Source: Platycnemis pennipes (Eukaryota; Arthropoda; Insecta; Odonata; Platycnemididae). Taken from it: a DNA stretch of 64,000 nucleotides. The notes under the pieces are model-generated. The model worked only from the letters and a program-made list of their open reading frames with translations, searched no databases and was not told the DNA's origin. Position numbers and translations under genes: made by a program. This document shows positions 9,966-20,420 of the stretch, in pieces. Location of the stretch: the NCBI GenBank assembly GCA_933228895.1, contig OW121854.1, positions 6,823,131-6,887,130 on the forward strand, written 5' to 3'. Positions within the stretch are counted from its first letter, which is position 1. The number at the start of each line of letters is the position of its first letter.

Positions 9966-11450
9966 CATCAGTTCAACACACGTGGCCACAAGAATCCCTC
10001 GACATGGTCGTGCCGGCTCTGATCCAACGAAGACACAGATTTCTTTAGTGTCATAGATGCCCCTACGTTTGGAATTTGAGTCTAACGCGTCGTCGTAGGT
10101 CATGGATCATCCCTCCTCCCTTTTAATCGCCTCCGAGACCATCTTGCATGGGAAGAGTGTGAAAGATTCCTCGGTTATAGCTCCGGTACTGGTATTTATT
10201 TCCGTGACAAGGCACAGACGGATGTTATGCCCTTCATGGCAATTGCCCTATCCATACCTGCCTCGCGCTTCTGGGGAAAATCTGAGGAAAGCTGGGTGAG
10301 AGCTGCCAAAAGTCGTACCCTAGGGTATAAAATTGGTGGAAAGGTTCCTGTTTCCTAGAAGTGAATATATATAGTTTATATATAGAAACAATGTTTCAGT
10401 GATAGCTTTTAAAAACTATCAAAAATATTCATCTTCATCTTGATTTTTATATGAGTCGAAGGCGAAGCTTTTTACCGTTGTACTAAGCAATTAATTCGTG
10501 GTACCGCTTCAAGGATGGCGTTATTTTATGAATTCAAATTGCGTTTTATTATTTCATAAATTTTTATTTTGTTTTATTTTTAATTAAAACTTTCAAATTC
10601 ACTGCAGCTTAATTTTTTTAAGGTCTAAAGAGGGTATTAGCTGAATTTGAGTGGGAAATTTATTGTTGATAAAAAATTGATGCAGAGTAAATTAGTCAAA
10701 ATAAGAAAAAATCATGTTTAGAACGAGGGAACGTGAATCACGGTACCTTGGCAATAATGGTTTTAAATTAAACGCCAATCAATAAAGGACAATGAAAAAC
10801 ATTGTGTAAAACAAATATGTTTGGTTATTATAAAATCAAATCCGGGTTTTAATTGAAAATAATGTCATTAAATTATTATTTATCAAAATCCAGCATATGC
10901 TGGTTCGGGAATATGAGGTGCAATTTTGCTTGTTTTAGTCTCCGTAAGTTGATTTATATTAATTACGTATTCATATCAAATCCACTTTGGTAAGCAGTAA
11001 AGTGCCAAAAAAAATCTTTCTCTTGCCCGGCTATTGTTTCAACTTCAGTTTTACCGAATACGATCGTTTCTATTTATCAATTATTTTCCCAATTTACTCG
11101 TTATCATAAAAAGCTTTAGCGCTGGCACTTCGTGGATTTATATTGTCGGCATGCGAAAGGAAATAGTGAATATAAGTGAACTCAGTCTGGGTGACTCTGA
11201 AGTCTACCCTGTGTCTCCATTCCACTTGTGAGTAGTATCAGTAGAGAAATGCAAAAACTCCCCAGCAAACAATTTCTTGCACATTGTAGGTAGTTAAGGT
11301 CTTAGGAATTTTCGTTTTTGGGTGATATTCATTTATACGATAGCACAACTCTTTAAAATATTACTTGCATTACATGGCTTTCGCTGAAATTTCTTTGCAT
11401 TTTATTTATTACTCTATACGCAGTGGAACCATAAGTCCCTACTCCAAGGG
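9966..11450. other. Intergenic, AT-rich, no gene seen
   Basis: From about 10350 the sequence is strongly AT-rich with no long frame. A 65-codon frame (10102-10299, plus) and one at 11034-11231 are unrecognised. No repeat shared with the window was found. Confidence 0.45.
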
Positions 11451-11451
11451 G

Positions 11452-11964
11452 AATGGGGTCGTTTGCCATTTTTTCATTGCCTAATATGAAAGGTTTTGTA
11501 AAATAAAAATAACCCATTTTTTCGTTCTTCGATTCGTCTCCTTGCTCTATAGTTGTGAGCGGCGAAAAACATGTTATTATCCCTTTCGGAAGAGTGGGCG
11601 TACAAAGGAGTTGTACATCATCCACTTCGTCCAATCGCAGCTGAGACCGCCAAACTCCTTCGCCTTACCACAGTGGTGGACACACCGTTGGCTTTGCCAA
11701 TGGGAATGGTTGCGACAGGATCTGTGCGATTAGACCTTCCACCCCCACCTCCAGCCCCCTCCCTTTTCCTCAAAGCAGTCGGGAAGCAGAGGTGGATGAC
11801 GCAGCTTGTTCGGTGGGCGTTGCCTTTTGCTTGTTTTGATTTTTGATTAATGAGTGAATGGCTCTATTAGAAGATTAATTTTTTCTTTAACATTTATTCT
11901 CCGTTTCCACCAAATAGTATCGTGTAAAAAAGGGAATTTTTGGTTCTAAGAAATAGCCCCCATT
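11452..11964 (+). mobile_element. M1 MITE-like element, copy 2
   Basis: The left end AATGGGGTCGTTTGCC and the right end GCCCCCATT are inverted relatives. The shared blocks are in order: CCCTTTCGGAAGAGTGGGCG, CATCCACTTCGTCCAATCG, GCTTTGCCAATGGGAATGGT, GTGGGCGTTGCCTTTTGCTT and ATTAATGAGTGAATGGCTCT. It is 513 bp and non-coding. The open frames at 11542-11846 are shadows across it. Confidence 0.75.
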
Positions 11965-13710
11965 TGAGAGGCCTTAAAGGAGCTATATTATGAGACAAAC
12001 TACCGCATACACAGTGCCACATATCCGTAATTTTGCGCACAACGGTACTGTAGAACTGAACATGGGTTTAAAGTACTCAAATGTCTAAGGCTATATCGCA
12101 CCAATGTCAACGACGATGTCAACATCCATTACCGAGACGAGATTCGAACCCACGGTCACTATGGTAGCACTAAACACCCGATGAAAGCCCACCTCAAACA
12201 CTAGGATACACACATTTCAGAAATTCAATGAATGCGACCAAGCCTTGAAATCTATTTGCGGAGTTTCCCACTGATTGTTGAAGTAGCAAGATTTATGAAT
12301 AAAATATTTTTCCTAACAGCAAAAGAGACTGAAGGAATGTGATTTCATCTCCTTCCACCATTTCAGCAGGTATTTGAATATTAATTGGAAGTCCAAGCAA
12401 TTCAGTTCTTCATCTTCCCGCTGGAAATACTGGCTGCAGCGTGTTTAGAATAAAATATTAAGCGATAAAATTCCGCATTCAATATTTTCAAACATGCTAT
12501 TGATAATTGAGGAGACGATATTAATTTTAGTGGAGAATAAATGTCCACTTTGAATGTATTATTGATAAATCTGTTAAAAATTTATACTCCCAACTTCAAG
12601 CCTAACGAAAATGTTCCCCGAACTAATAGCTAATAAGGTTAGCACCCATAGATACTTCAGATATTTTTAAGTATTATCGTGTATTAGATTTGTAAAAAAG
12701 AAATGAAGAGTAATGAAGTGATAACAGAAGCGCAACATCATTATCAGGAATAAAGAAAAGAGTGTACTGTCATGACTATCTCGCGTGGTATAGAATAACT
12801 TTTCTTTATAACCTGGGACCCAATGTCCCCTAGGTTCAGGTGGATACATAACACACTATGAATATAATTACAAAAATACAAATGCATACATAAATAATGA
12901 TAAAGGCCTCGAAGAGCATCTAAACAAATATTGTTAACAATAATAAACCAAAACACATCAAACGACAATATATCAGTTGAAAACAGGTGTAAACGTTAAC
13001 AACTAAAATAAGTGAAACTTTTCACTTCTCAAGATGAATAATAAAAAGTTAAATACATGTTTCACAAAATAAAACTCGACTCGATTAAAGATCATTATTT
13101 AAATAGAAAAAATCAGTTTATTAGCAGAAAAATTAGACAGATATTATGAGAAAGACGGAGTGGGGTTAAGTAGGTAGTGGAATAATTTTGTCATGAATAA
13201 GTTCACCGATGATGTTTGACGAATACCATGGTATTGCAATCTTATAGAAAATAAAGCCAGCAGTATTTTTTCCTTTATTGCAAATTAAGACTCGCCTCAC
13301 TCCATCTCTTTCCGCAACTTTCTCGCACCACTCAACTCCTCCGTTGGCCGACTCTTCACCATCTCTCCCCTCCAGTTTCACTCCAACTCTCCAGATGTCG
13401 TCCTTTTCAACCCTTCCCCGGCTCTGGCTTCTGGAAGTTTCGCGACCGATCGCGTTCGAACCGGTCCGCGCCCCCATTGCCCTCTTGCACCCCTCGTGCT
13501 CGTAACACTGCCCCCTTCCTAGAGGTGTTCGCCCCGGGCACCAGTCCGGCCGAAGCAGGGCACGAGACGAACAATGTGTACGACCTTGAACTTTTTCCGA
13601 CCCACCCCCCCCCCCCCCTCTGTATTCGGTGCGTCACGTCATTTAATCTATCGATCAACGAGTAAGGCCCGTCCCATTGCGGTTGCAGCTTTGGCGACTT
13701 TCACTTCATC
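11965..13710. other. Intergenic; tRNA-like motif and GC-rich block
   Basis: On the minus strand near 12120-12180 a box B-like GGTTCGAATC follows a GTGTTTAGTGCTACC segment, hinting at an old tRNA-derived SINE; its ends are not defined. From 13260 to 13640 the DNA is C-rich with a poly-C run at 13606-13618. No gene could be supported. Confidence 0.35.
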
Positions 13711-13714
13711 TGCA

Positions 13715-13925
13715 TCTACGCAATACCCTGCAAGCCACCATGAGGGTGTGTGGCAGGGGGTGAAGATCACCAAACATGCACTCCTGACATGCAGTTATGG
13801 TACTACATGGACATATTCTGCATAATAGGATAACATGTAGCTAAATAGTTATTTTCTACATATTAATTAAGGGATTGGTGGTTAATAGATGCATAATGCA
13901 CTACAGACTACTCCGATAATATATC
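13715..13925 (-). repeat. LINE J 3' tail
   Basis: Starts with ATCTACGCAATACCCTGCAA, GCCACCATGAGGG and TGTGTGGCAGGGGGTGAAGA, the family stem-loop in inverted orientation, followed by 3' UTR sequence (CACCAAACATGCACT ... CATGTAGCTAAATAG). Truncated before any coding region. Confidence 0.7.
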
Positions 13926-14005
13926 TACAGGGTGCGGCAACATAACTTCATTTTTTATATGGATATATCCATTCTAAAAAGGAAGCTATGTTGCCGCAAC
14001 CTGTA
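13926..14005. repeat. Long hairpin with 24-bp arms
   Basis: TACAGGGTGCGGCAACATAA (left arm start) pairs with TATGTTGCCGCAACCTGTA at the right; the 24-bp arms have two mismatches. The loop contains a perfect palindrome, ATGGATATATCCAT. It may be two fused terminal inverted repeats of a DNA transposon or a tiny MITE. It lies directly beside a LINE J tail. Confidence 0.6.
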
Positions 14006-14343
14006 TCATGCCTGTTGAGTTCTCTTATAGTTAGAGGGGAAAATGTGCCTTTTGATATTTTTATTTCCCCATTGTTCTCGCTGGAACATGGCGTTTCGAT
14101 CTTGTATTCTCTGACGCAGCTCTTTTTGTTCGCATTCCCAATATAAAGTAAACAATCCTGCAATCGAAGAAGCAATCTCAATGATCCTGCTGGAAAAAGA
14201 CTATACATCTCAGTTCCAGCGATTTCATAAAAATAAGAAATTTAGAATCGTAATGAGATACTTACATGTCAATGAAGGGCGCCACCTGTGTTGAATTTTT
14301 GGCCGAATAAGCCTTCAGGTATCTGCCCTTAATTTTACAACCG

Positions 14344-14786
14344 CTAGTGCAAACGTACGTATATCTGGAGATTGTTTCTTTATGGCAGTGAGGCATGGAC
14401 GATGACAGCAGTGGAGAAGAAAATGGTGGGAACATTCGAAATATGGTGTTATGGAAGAATGATGAAGATAAAATGGATCGACCGAGTGACAAATGAAGAA
14501 GTCCTAAGAAGAGTGGAAGAAAAGAGATGTCTGTTGACAACTCTAAAAAGAAGACTGGAAAACTCAACCAGCCACATCTTAAGACACGATGGCCTGATGA
14601 AGACAATCATCGAGGGAAAAGTGAACGGGAAGAATGGAAAAGGCAGACCTCGTATGAGTTACATAGAACAGGTCGTAAAGGACGTGAAAGAGAGGCACTA
14701 CGATAATATAAATAGGCTGGCCGATAGAAGAATCGAGTGGAGGACTGCGTCAAACCAATCCTAGGATTGCTGACCCTTGGTGATTA
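14344..14786 (+). pseudogene. LINE R copy, C-terminal RT region, 3' end intact
   Basis: The coding part runs to 14764 and includes LYGSEAWTMTAVEKK, FEIWCYGRMMKIKWIDRV, NEEVLRRVEEKRCLL, SHILRHDGLMKTIIEGKVNG and GKGRPRMSYIEQVVKDV, ending TASNQS. This is the C-terminal domain after the reverse transcriptase in arthropod endonuclease/RT LINEs (RTE-like by inference). The 130-codon stretch from Met 14372 has no stop, although the element is 5'-truncated so no protein is expected. The 3' end shows CCAATCCTAGGATTGCTGAC and a short TGAT tail. It is one of the better-preserved copies of this family here. Confidence 0.82.
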
Positions 14787-15039
14787 GTGCAAGCACATAA
14801 TTGTAGGGTGACATGGGCTTGCATCTGCAAGTAAAAAGAATATATTTATTGAAAAAAGCGAATATTGGGTCTGTCAGATGAAATTAGTTCCCATTTATGG
14901 CAGATGTATAGAGAAAGTGTCTCTGCACTTCAAAACACAAGTATTGAAAGGGGCTTGAATATATCAAGCGATGTGTTCCAATGCCATCAGTTTGATATAA
15001 TCACGGGCCACTAAGAACACTAAGATAAGAACAACGATG

Positions 15040-15305
15040 AATGTCAATTTATCTTTGTCACTTTCGTCGCCTTGGGTTGTGCAACCACACTAAACTGCTT
15101 TTCACGAAGCCCCGGTCGTTTGCCCCTCTGTCATACCTTGTCTTCATCTTATTACTCGAGTCGTGGATCTTGGCCCTTACGGCGTCGTGGATTACGTCCA
15201 TTCTTTCTCTCAAGACGGCGACATACTCGTCTCTAGGTATCTGGGACCCCTGGTCTATAAACTTATATTTAAGCCATTGGTTAGTAATCATCCATAATTT
15301 CATGG
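15040..15305 (-). pseudogene. Ty3/Gypsy integrase C-terminal fragment
   Basis: The minus-strand frame (15058-15303) includes YVAVLRERMDVIHDAVRAKI and MKTRYDRGANDRGF, then SSLVWLHNPRRRK. This is the segment between the integrase core and the C-terminal domain in insect Gypsy-type LTR retrotransposons. It is about 80 residues of a protein that normally exceeds 1,000. No LTRs, protease, RT or RNase H were seen nearby. The frame itself is uninterrupted, but the element is a scrap. Confidence 0.75.
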
Positions 15306-17405
15306 GAAAATATGTTTTGTTTCATCATGTATGTGCATCACAAACGTTAAAATTAGAGGCATTATTGACCACATAATATTACGGTAAATAGTGACTTCCG
15401 ATTTAATGATGAATGAATGAATGTTTATTAATCGTTCTGGGACTAAGCTTCTTTAGGAACAAAAGCTATTTATATGCTGTGCGATCAAAAAAAGAGAGAA
15501 ATGGAGCAAAAAATTTAAAGATAATATATAATTTGAAAAGTTAAAATATAAATAAAAATTGTTATAGTTAAAATAAAAGTGTTAGGTATATTATAAATCA
15601 TATAACAAAACATTTACTTGCATTTCATGATCTACATAAAATAAAAACAGTAGTTGTGGTCTAAAACTAACATATTATATTATTTCATCTTAAAGCTAGC
15701 GATGGAAAAACAGTTTTATATGTTTTGTGCAGGGTGTTACGGAGTTCCTGAGATGACACGCATCAACTAGAAAAGAATACTGAAATTTCGTTGAGCGATG
15801 ACTGGGAAAATATAGAAATTCAAGATCACATGATGGTCAGTGTTGAATTAAGGAATACCGGAAATTAATTAAAAACTAAATAGAGAAAGCGGGACTTGTG
15901 AATCAACGTGAAGGTAAGTGGTATTAATAACGCTTCTAAATAGGAGAGTTGGATCGTTTTCATTTCCTATCTCTATTTCGGGTGCTCTCTCGCTCTATTC
16001 GGATCTCTGCTCCTCGTTTTTCTCCTCCCCTGCCGTCGGAAGCGAGACTGTGGGAAGAGGAAGGCCGGGGCAATAAAAAAGGAATGTAGGAACACGGGTG
16101 GGCCCTGGTTTACGGCACTTGGGAGCGAATACCCAGGGGTAGCGGCGCGGCAGATAAACTGTGAGAGCCCTCCTACCATCCACCCTGCTCTTTCCTGCCT
16201 CTATACCGCACCGGGAAGGACTTCGCGCCAGCGTACCTTTTTTATATGCATCCTGGAGAACTCCCATGGAAAAGTGCTCCTCAGAAAGTGTGATGGGCAA
16301 TTATGAAATGCACATTCCCACGGAAAACAAAAGCTACGAACCGATTCCGTACCTCCATTTATCATAGCGAACGCTGTGCATTGCTTGCATTCTCAATGAG
16401 AAGAGTGTGAAACTTAAAATTTCAAGTGAATTACGCCTGAAACCGTTTCCTCTGCTACGAACTGATTTCACAGACTCTACCTTGTCATTTTTCATAGCAA
16501 ACGTTGCGTGTACCAGCATTCTAAACATAGCGCAGTGGAGGCAAAATGTTTCCAGAAAATTGCCTGGAAATTAAAATTAGTCGCTGCCAGGAGCGTATGA
16601 TTAAATGTTCCTTAAAATTACGGATGCATCAATGATGTAGATGAAAGGCTGTAAAAGTTGATATAAGGGTCGTCTGCCGTGCCTCCACCAGGCCTAGTGA
16701 GGAAACACGAGATCATGCAGATGTTGTTTGTGATGGAAAATTATCACTAGAAAAGAAGGGTTTCTGATTGAGAGAAAAATTGTAGCGTAGTTGTCAGGTA
16801 CTGGATATTTATGGTGTTTATGTGAATTAAAACTTATTAAAGGCTTCAAAAACCTATCAAAATTTGAAAATATTTCCATAGGATTATAATATTCCAGCTT
16901 TTTGCAGTTACCCATTTGGAATTCGTGACCTGAAGGTTAGTTGTATTTAACGGCAGCTAAAGCAACTATGGATGGAGAAAAATTATCAGTTTACTACCGA
17001 AGCTACAGAGTTGTGTTATTTTTCTCCGAGAATCCAGTTTTGGTGACCAAATCGGGCTCAAATTAAATATTCTCTAGAATGTGCTTAGTCGTCAATACTA
17101 TGCGGATGGGACGTTGAACTGTGACTCGTGGTCTTCTTTCGTTGAGATCAGAGGCGGCTCCGTTTGCCTTACTCACTAGGAGTGTCTCGTCGAACTCTAC
17201 CAAATGAACATTTTATTTTCCAGGACTCTTAACTCGCCCTAGTTAAGTGAATGCAGCTGTAGATTCCCCCTACGATTGAATATCTTTTCAACTAATTCTA
17301 TAAAACACCCTACAAACATCAGCGACTAGGGGGTGATACACCGCACAGATTCTCATCAAATGTTCCTCTCCTTAAAAATAAGGAAATCACCTCTCAGATA
17401 ACGTG
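15306..17405. other. Intergenic; imperfect tandem duplication and SINE trace
   Basis: Two related units lie in tandem: about 16332-16402 (GCTACGAACCGATTCCG, then TTATCATAGCGAACGCTGTG) and about 16457-16528 (GCTACGAACTGATTTCA, then TTTCATAGCAAACGTTGCGT), with a period near 125 bp. Near 17095-17165, GCGGATGGGACGTTGAACTG resembles the middle of the window's SINE family. The rest, including a GC-richer patch at 15980-16260, shows no gene. Confidence 0.4.
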
Positions 17406-17410
17406 TTTAA

Positions 17411-17936
17411 AGGTGCGTTTACACGTAGCAGTGGACTGCTATGACAGTCAACTGCTAACAACTATTACGCCTCACTCGCATGTGTAAATAGCAACTGCGA
17501 TGCCAGTTCAGGTCGATACTGGACACATGTCGAACACTATCGATTCACGTTCGAGCTATTAGCAAAGTTGAAGCCCGTCTACTTTCCGGCGGAAATGAAT
17601 CCAACACAATCAAAACAATCGCCAACGTAAAGCAAACACGACGAAATTTTTATATAATAACAAGGATATCCCTTCCCAAAAAGGGAGATTCTTCTCTTCA
17701 AAGAATGGGAACAAAAGATAATAATAGTCAATGGAATATTTTGCTTGATGAATTTAATGAAAATTTAAGCGAAATTCAGTATTGAAATAAAACACTTTTT
17801 ATTTGTTGTGGCAACGCCTAAATAGCGTCTTTAAGCTGCATAAAAGTTAACGCAGACGCATCATAGCAGTAGCGATATAAATACATCGCGCATCTTACGA
17901 CTGTCATAGCAGTCAACTGCTACGTGCAAACGCTGC
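17411..17936. mobile_element. TTAA-flanked MITE with about 40-bp inverted ends
   Basis: TTAA at 17407-17410 and 17937-17940 flank the element. The left end AGGTGCGTTTACACGTAGCA and the right end (inverted) GCAGCGTTTGCACGTAGCAG continue into a shared GACTGCTATGACAGTC block. TTAA duplication is typical of the piggyBac and Kolobok superfamilies. The interior holds a short degenerate frame ending SQWNILLDEFNENLSEIQY at about 17787, overlapping an AATAAA, so it may be a deletion derivative of a coding element rather than a true MITE. It is 526 bp. Confidence 0.8.
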
Positions 17937-18039
17937 TTAAGATGTCTTTCTTAGTTATCAGGAATAATGTTGGAGAATATAAACATGACTTGATTTTGAA
18001 TTATTTATTGACATCTTTTCGTATACTTTTCTTTACAAC

Positions 18040-18560
18040 AACCCTTGTATTGTAGCAAACCTTGGCTTCAAAGTGAAATTCTGTTTGGATTGTTCCCCAT
18101 GGGACGTACGTGCGTGCGACAGTTTGGACGAGAGACAAAGAGCGCGTGTTCCTGGAGGAGATTTGTGTTTTACACACTGCCCGGCATGCCTTTCGGTAAA
18201 CCCTTCGCCACTAAACTCGGGAGCTCCGAAAAATGCACGGCGCTTAAACCCACGTTGTTTATGCGCTCGGGGAAGCACCCTTGTTGCAGCCAGTACTCGA
18301 GCAAGGGGAGGGCGGTAGGACCCTTTTTGGAACGAGTAAATAAAAGGGAAGTTGGTGCATGCGTGGCTACGAATGTGCTGTGCGTGTGCGGATGAAATCG
18401 CCGCCGCCGCTGGGTTGCGGCGCTGTTGTCGCATCGTGCGCCGGGGGAAGGGGGAGGGGGGGAGGGATTAGGAAGTGACGTTTTAAGTTCCCTTTACGGA
18501 CTATAAATCCGCTGATTTTACGCCGCCGGCAAAAGCACTCGTTTTCGCTCTTCTTTAAGG
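18040..18560. other. GC- and CpG-rich block with possible core promoter
   Basis: Between 18060 and 18480 the DNA is notably rich in CpG and in G runs, and long frames stay open on both strands (18033-18434 minus, 18045-18395 plus). None resembles a known protein. Just beyond, GGACTATAAATCC (18498-18510) is a TATA-like box. This could be a promoter or unmethylated island, but no downstream exon could be recognised, so that reading is inference. Confidence 0.25.
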
Positions 18561-18855
18561 CTCTTTGTTGCGACCGTGTATGTGTGTGTGCTTTTGAGAG
18601 GTGTTGATTCTAGCCCAGGATATTCATGGCTGCTCAGTTTTGCTTGGAATATTTGCGCAGAGTTCATTTTTTCAAGCGCACTGTGTCCGGAGGAGAAAGA
18701 GCAAAAACCTCATGAACATGCCCGTGCTTAAGAGAAGATATTTTTTTTATTGAATTTATCAAATACTCAAAAACAGCCACAAATGGCCTTTTACATTGAA
18801 TGTGTAACAAATAAATATATTTATCTACAAAAATAAAAGTACCGGTGAACAAGAG

Positions 18856-19755
18856 ATCAACCTGATAACATTAGTTGCTTGATACGTCTGGTATAGGAGA
18901 GATGAGAGGTGGAGAGGTCAAGTGAGGTGTGGGAGAGGAAGATAGGGAGAGGGTTGAGAAGTTTCGGGTGCCGATAGAAAAGAGATCGCTGGGAGAGTGA
19001 AAGACGGAATTTTAGTAGGTTTAGAAGATCACTCCTACGTGTTTTGCGGCCTGGAATGAAAAGAGGGGGGATCGGGTTGGTGTGGTGGCTAGAGTACTGG
19101 CCTCCCATCCCGAGGGCCCGGGTTCGATTCCCGGCAGTGGCGGATTTTTCAGTGGAAAACCGGTCCCCATTTGAGTGCCTAGTGGAGGGCATTTCAAGTA
19201 CAGTAATCCGTCCGTCGGATGGGACGTTAAGCCGTGGTTCCCTTGGTGACTGTCGTTAAGAGTAGGCTAATGCCGACGCCGGGTTTCTCTCCACCCGTCC
19301 TCCGTTTCCTGAAAACTCCTACCGTTACCCAATTATCCACCTATCCTATATGGCGCAAATGACCTCAGCTGTCGGTCGCCTACCCTAAATAACCAACCAA
19401 CCAACCATGGAAAGAGGGAGAAGAGAGGGAGAAGGTTAATGGCCGAATGGAGGAAATTTTAATCTTGGATTGTTAGACGGATTTACAGAGGAGATATTTC
19501 AAGTGAGGACATAACATCGCTTTGGGATGAGTTAGGCAGGTGGGGAACACGGTGGCGGACAATAGGGGTGAAGGATTCAAGGGGGCGCTCCACAAGTTTA
19601 AGATTGCTGGGACAGGCAGTTGGCCAAAGTAACGAGCAGTATTCCACAATGGGAAGTATGCAACCAGTAAAGATGGTTTTTAGCGCTAGAGGGTCTGTTA
19701 TTTCAGTGAATCGGTAGAGAATTCCTACAACGGACATGCTTTCGATTTCATTTCT
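18856..19755 (-). pseudogene. LINE RT C-terminal region, split by a SINE
   Basis: The minus-strand 19483-19737 frame reads FTEITDPLALKTIFTGCILP, IVEYCSLLWPTACPS, LKLVERPLESFTPIV and SLEISPL, the thumb and post-RT region of a Jockey-like LINE. The frame degrades near 19480. After the SINE at 19068-19406 the coding sequence resumes with RKTRRSDLLNLLKFRLSLSQ, RSLFYRHPKLLNPLPIFL and SYTRRIKQLMLSG (18857-19050). It appears distinct from LINE J and LINE R. The protein would be the polymerase of a non-LTR retrotransposon; this copy is a dead fragment. Confidence 0.7.
19068..19406 (+). repeat. Complete tRNA-derived SINE with target duplication
   Basis: The head carries box A-like TGGCTAGAGTACTGG (19086-19100) and a perfect box B GGTTCGATTCC (19121-19131), as in a tRNA. 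The body includes CCGTCCGTCGGATGGGACGT and TTTCTCTCCACCCGTCC; the tail is an AACC repeat (19388-19406). Twelve-base target duplications flank it: ATGAAAAGAGGG (19056-19067) and ATGGAAAGAGGG (19407-19418), one mismatch. It lies inside a minus-strand LINE. It would be transcribed by RNA polymerase III and mobilised by a LINE in trans. Confidence 0.88.
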
Positions 19756-20094
19756 CGGAGATGAGGGACAAAGGTAAGTTTGCTATCAAAGATATGCTGT
19801 CAAGAAGAGATCTTACTTGTGTAGCGGATCCGGAGGTATGGTGGATGCGGTGGGCGATCCTGTTCTGTGAGATTCGTAGTGACTTAGCCTCAACACATCG
19901 AAGGCAATGCAATACGTGTTCTGTCACAGGGAGAACTAATGCAATTTTTTCACGAAGCTATCAGGTACAGGTTAATTTCCTCCATCAACGAAAACAGAAT
20001 TCATTCATTGCGATTGGCATAATAAAGGATTAGTAATAATATGATAGTCTATTCATAAATGTTTAAAAACGATAAAAAAAGCGAAGCAAAACAT

Positions 20095-20420
20095 CATGCT
20101 ATTAGTTTGGTTAGCTTGAGGTCCTTAAACCAATATACAACTACCTATGCTATCCATTTACACACTGGTATTGGATATTAACTTACCGCTATTCACATCC
20201 CAGAATAGCACGAAATTAGAGAATTGTACGAGGAAAAAAGGGCGTTTTGAAATTGTGATTTCGGTAGTCAGTTTCTCTAATTTATTGATTATGGTTCAGT
20301 CTACCATCGTAATTAGGGGTTCGAAAAATATTTTTAACGTTGTCAGTGAAAGTATTATCTTGGAATTTATTTAAGAGATTAAGTCTAAATTTCAAACTAA
20401 GATCTGACTATGATTCCCAT
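20095..20420 (-). pseudogene. LINE J copy, C-terminus and 3' UTR
   Basis: Read on the minus strand, it matches the LINE J copy at 54355-55010 base for base over long stretches: GAAATTTAGACTTAATCTCT, then AATATTTTTCGAACCCC, then the 3' UTR with GGATAGCATAGGTAGTTGTA and AGCTAACCAAACTAATAGCA. The coding frame is broken. The stem-loop tail is missing here, so the copy is truncated at both ends. Confidence 0.65.

Noticed and set aside
12120..12180. A functional tRNA gene on the minus strand
   Set aside because: Only box B is convincing; no cloverleaf could be drawn and the context suggests an old SINE.
18033..18434. 133-codon minus frame and 116-codon plus frame overlapping it
   Set aside because: Both strands are open at once because of CpG-rich composition; neither resembles a protein family.
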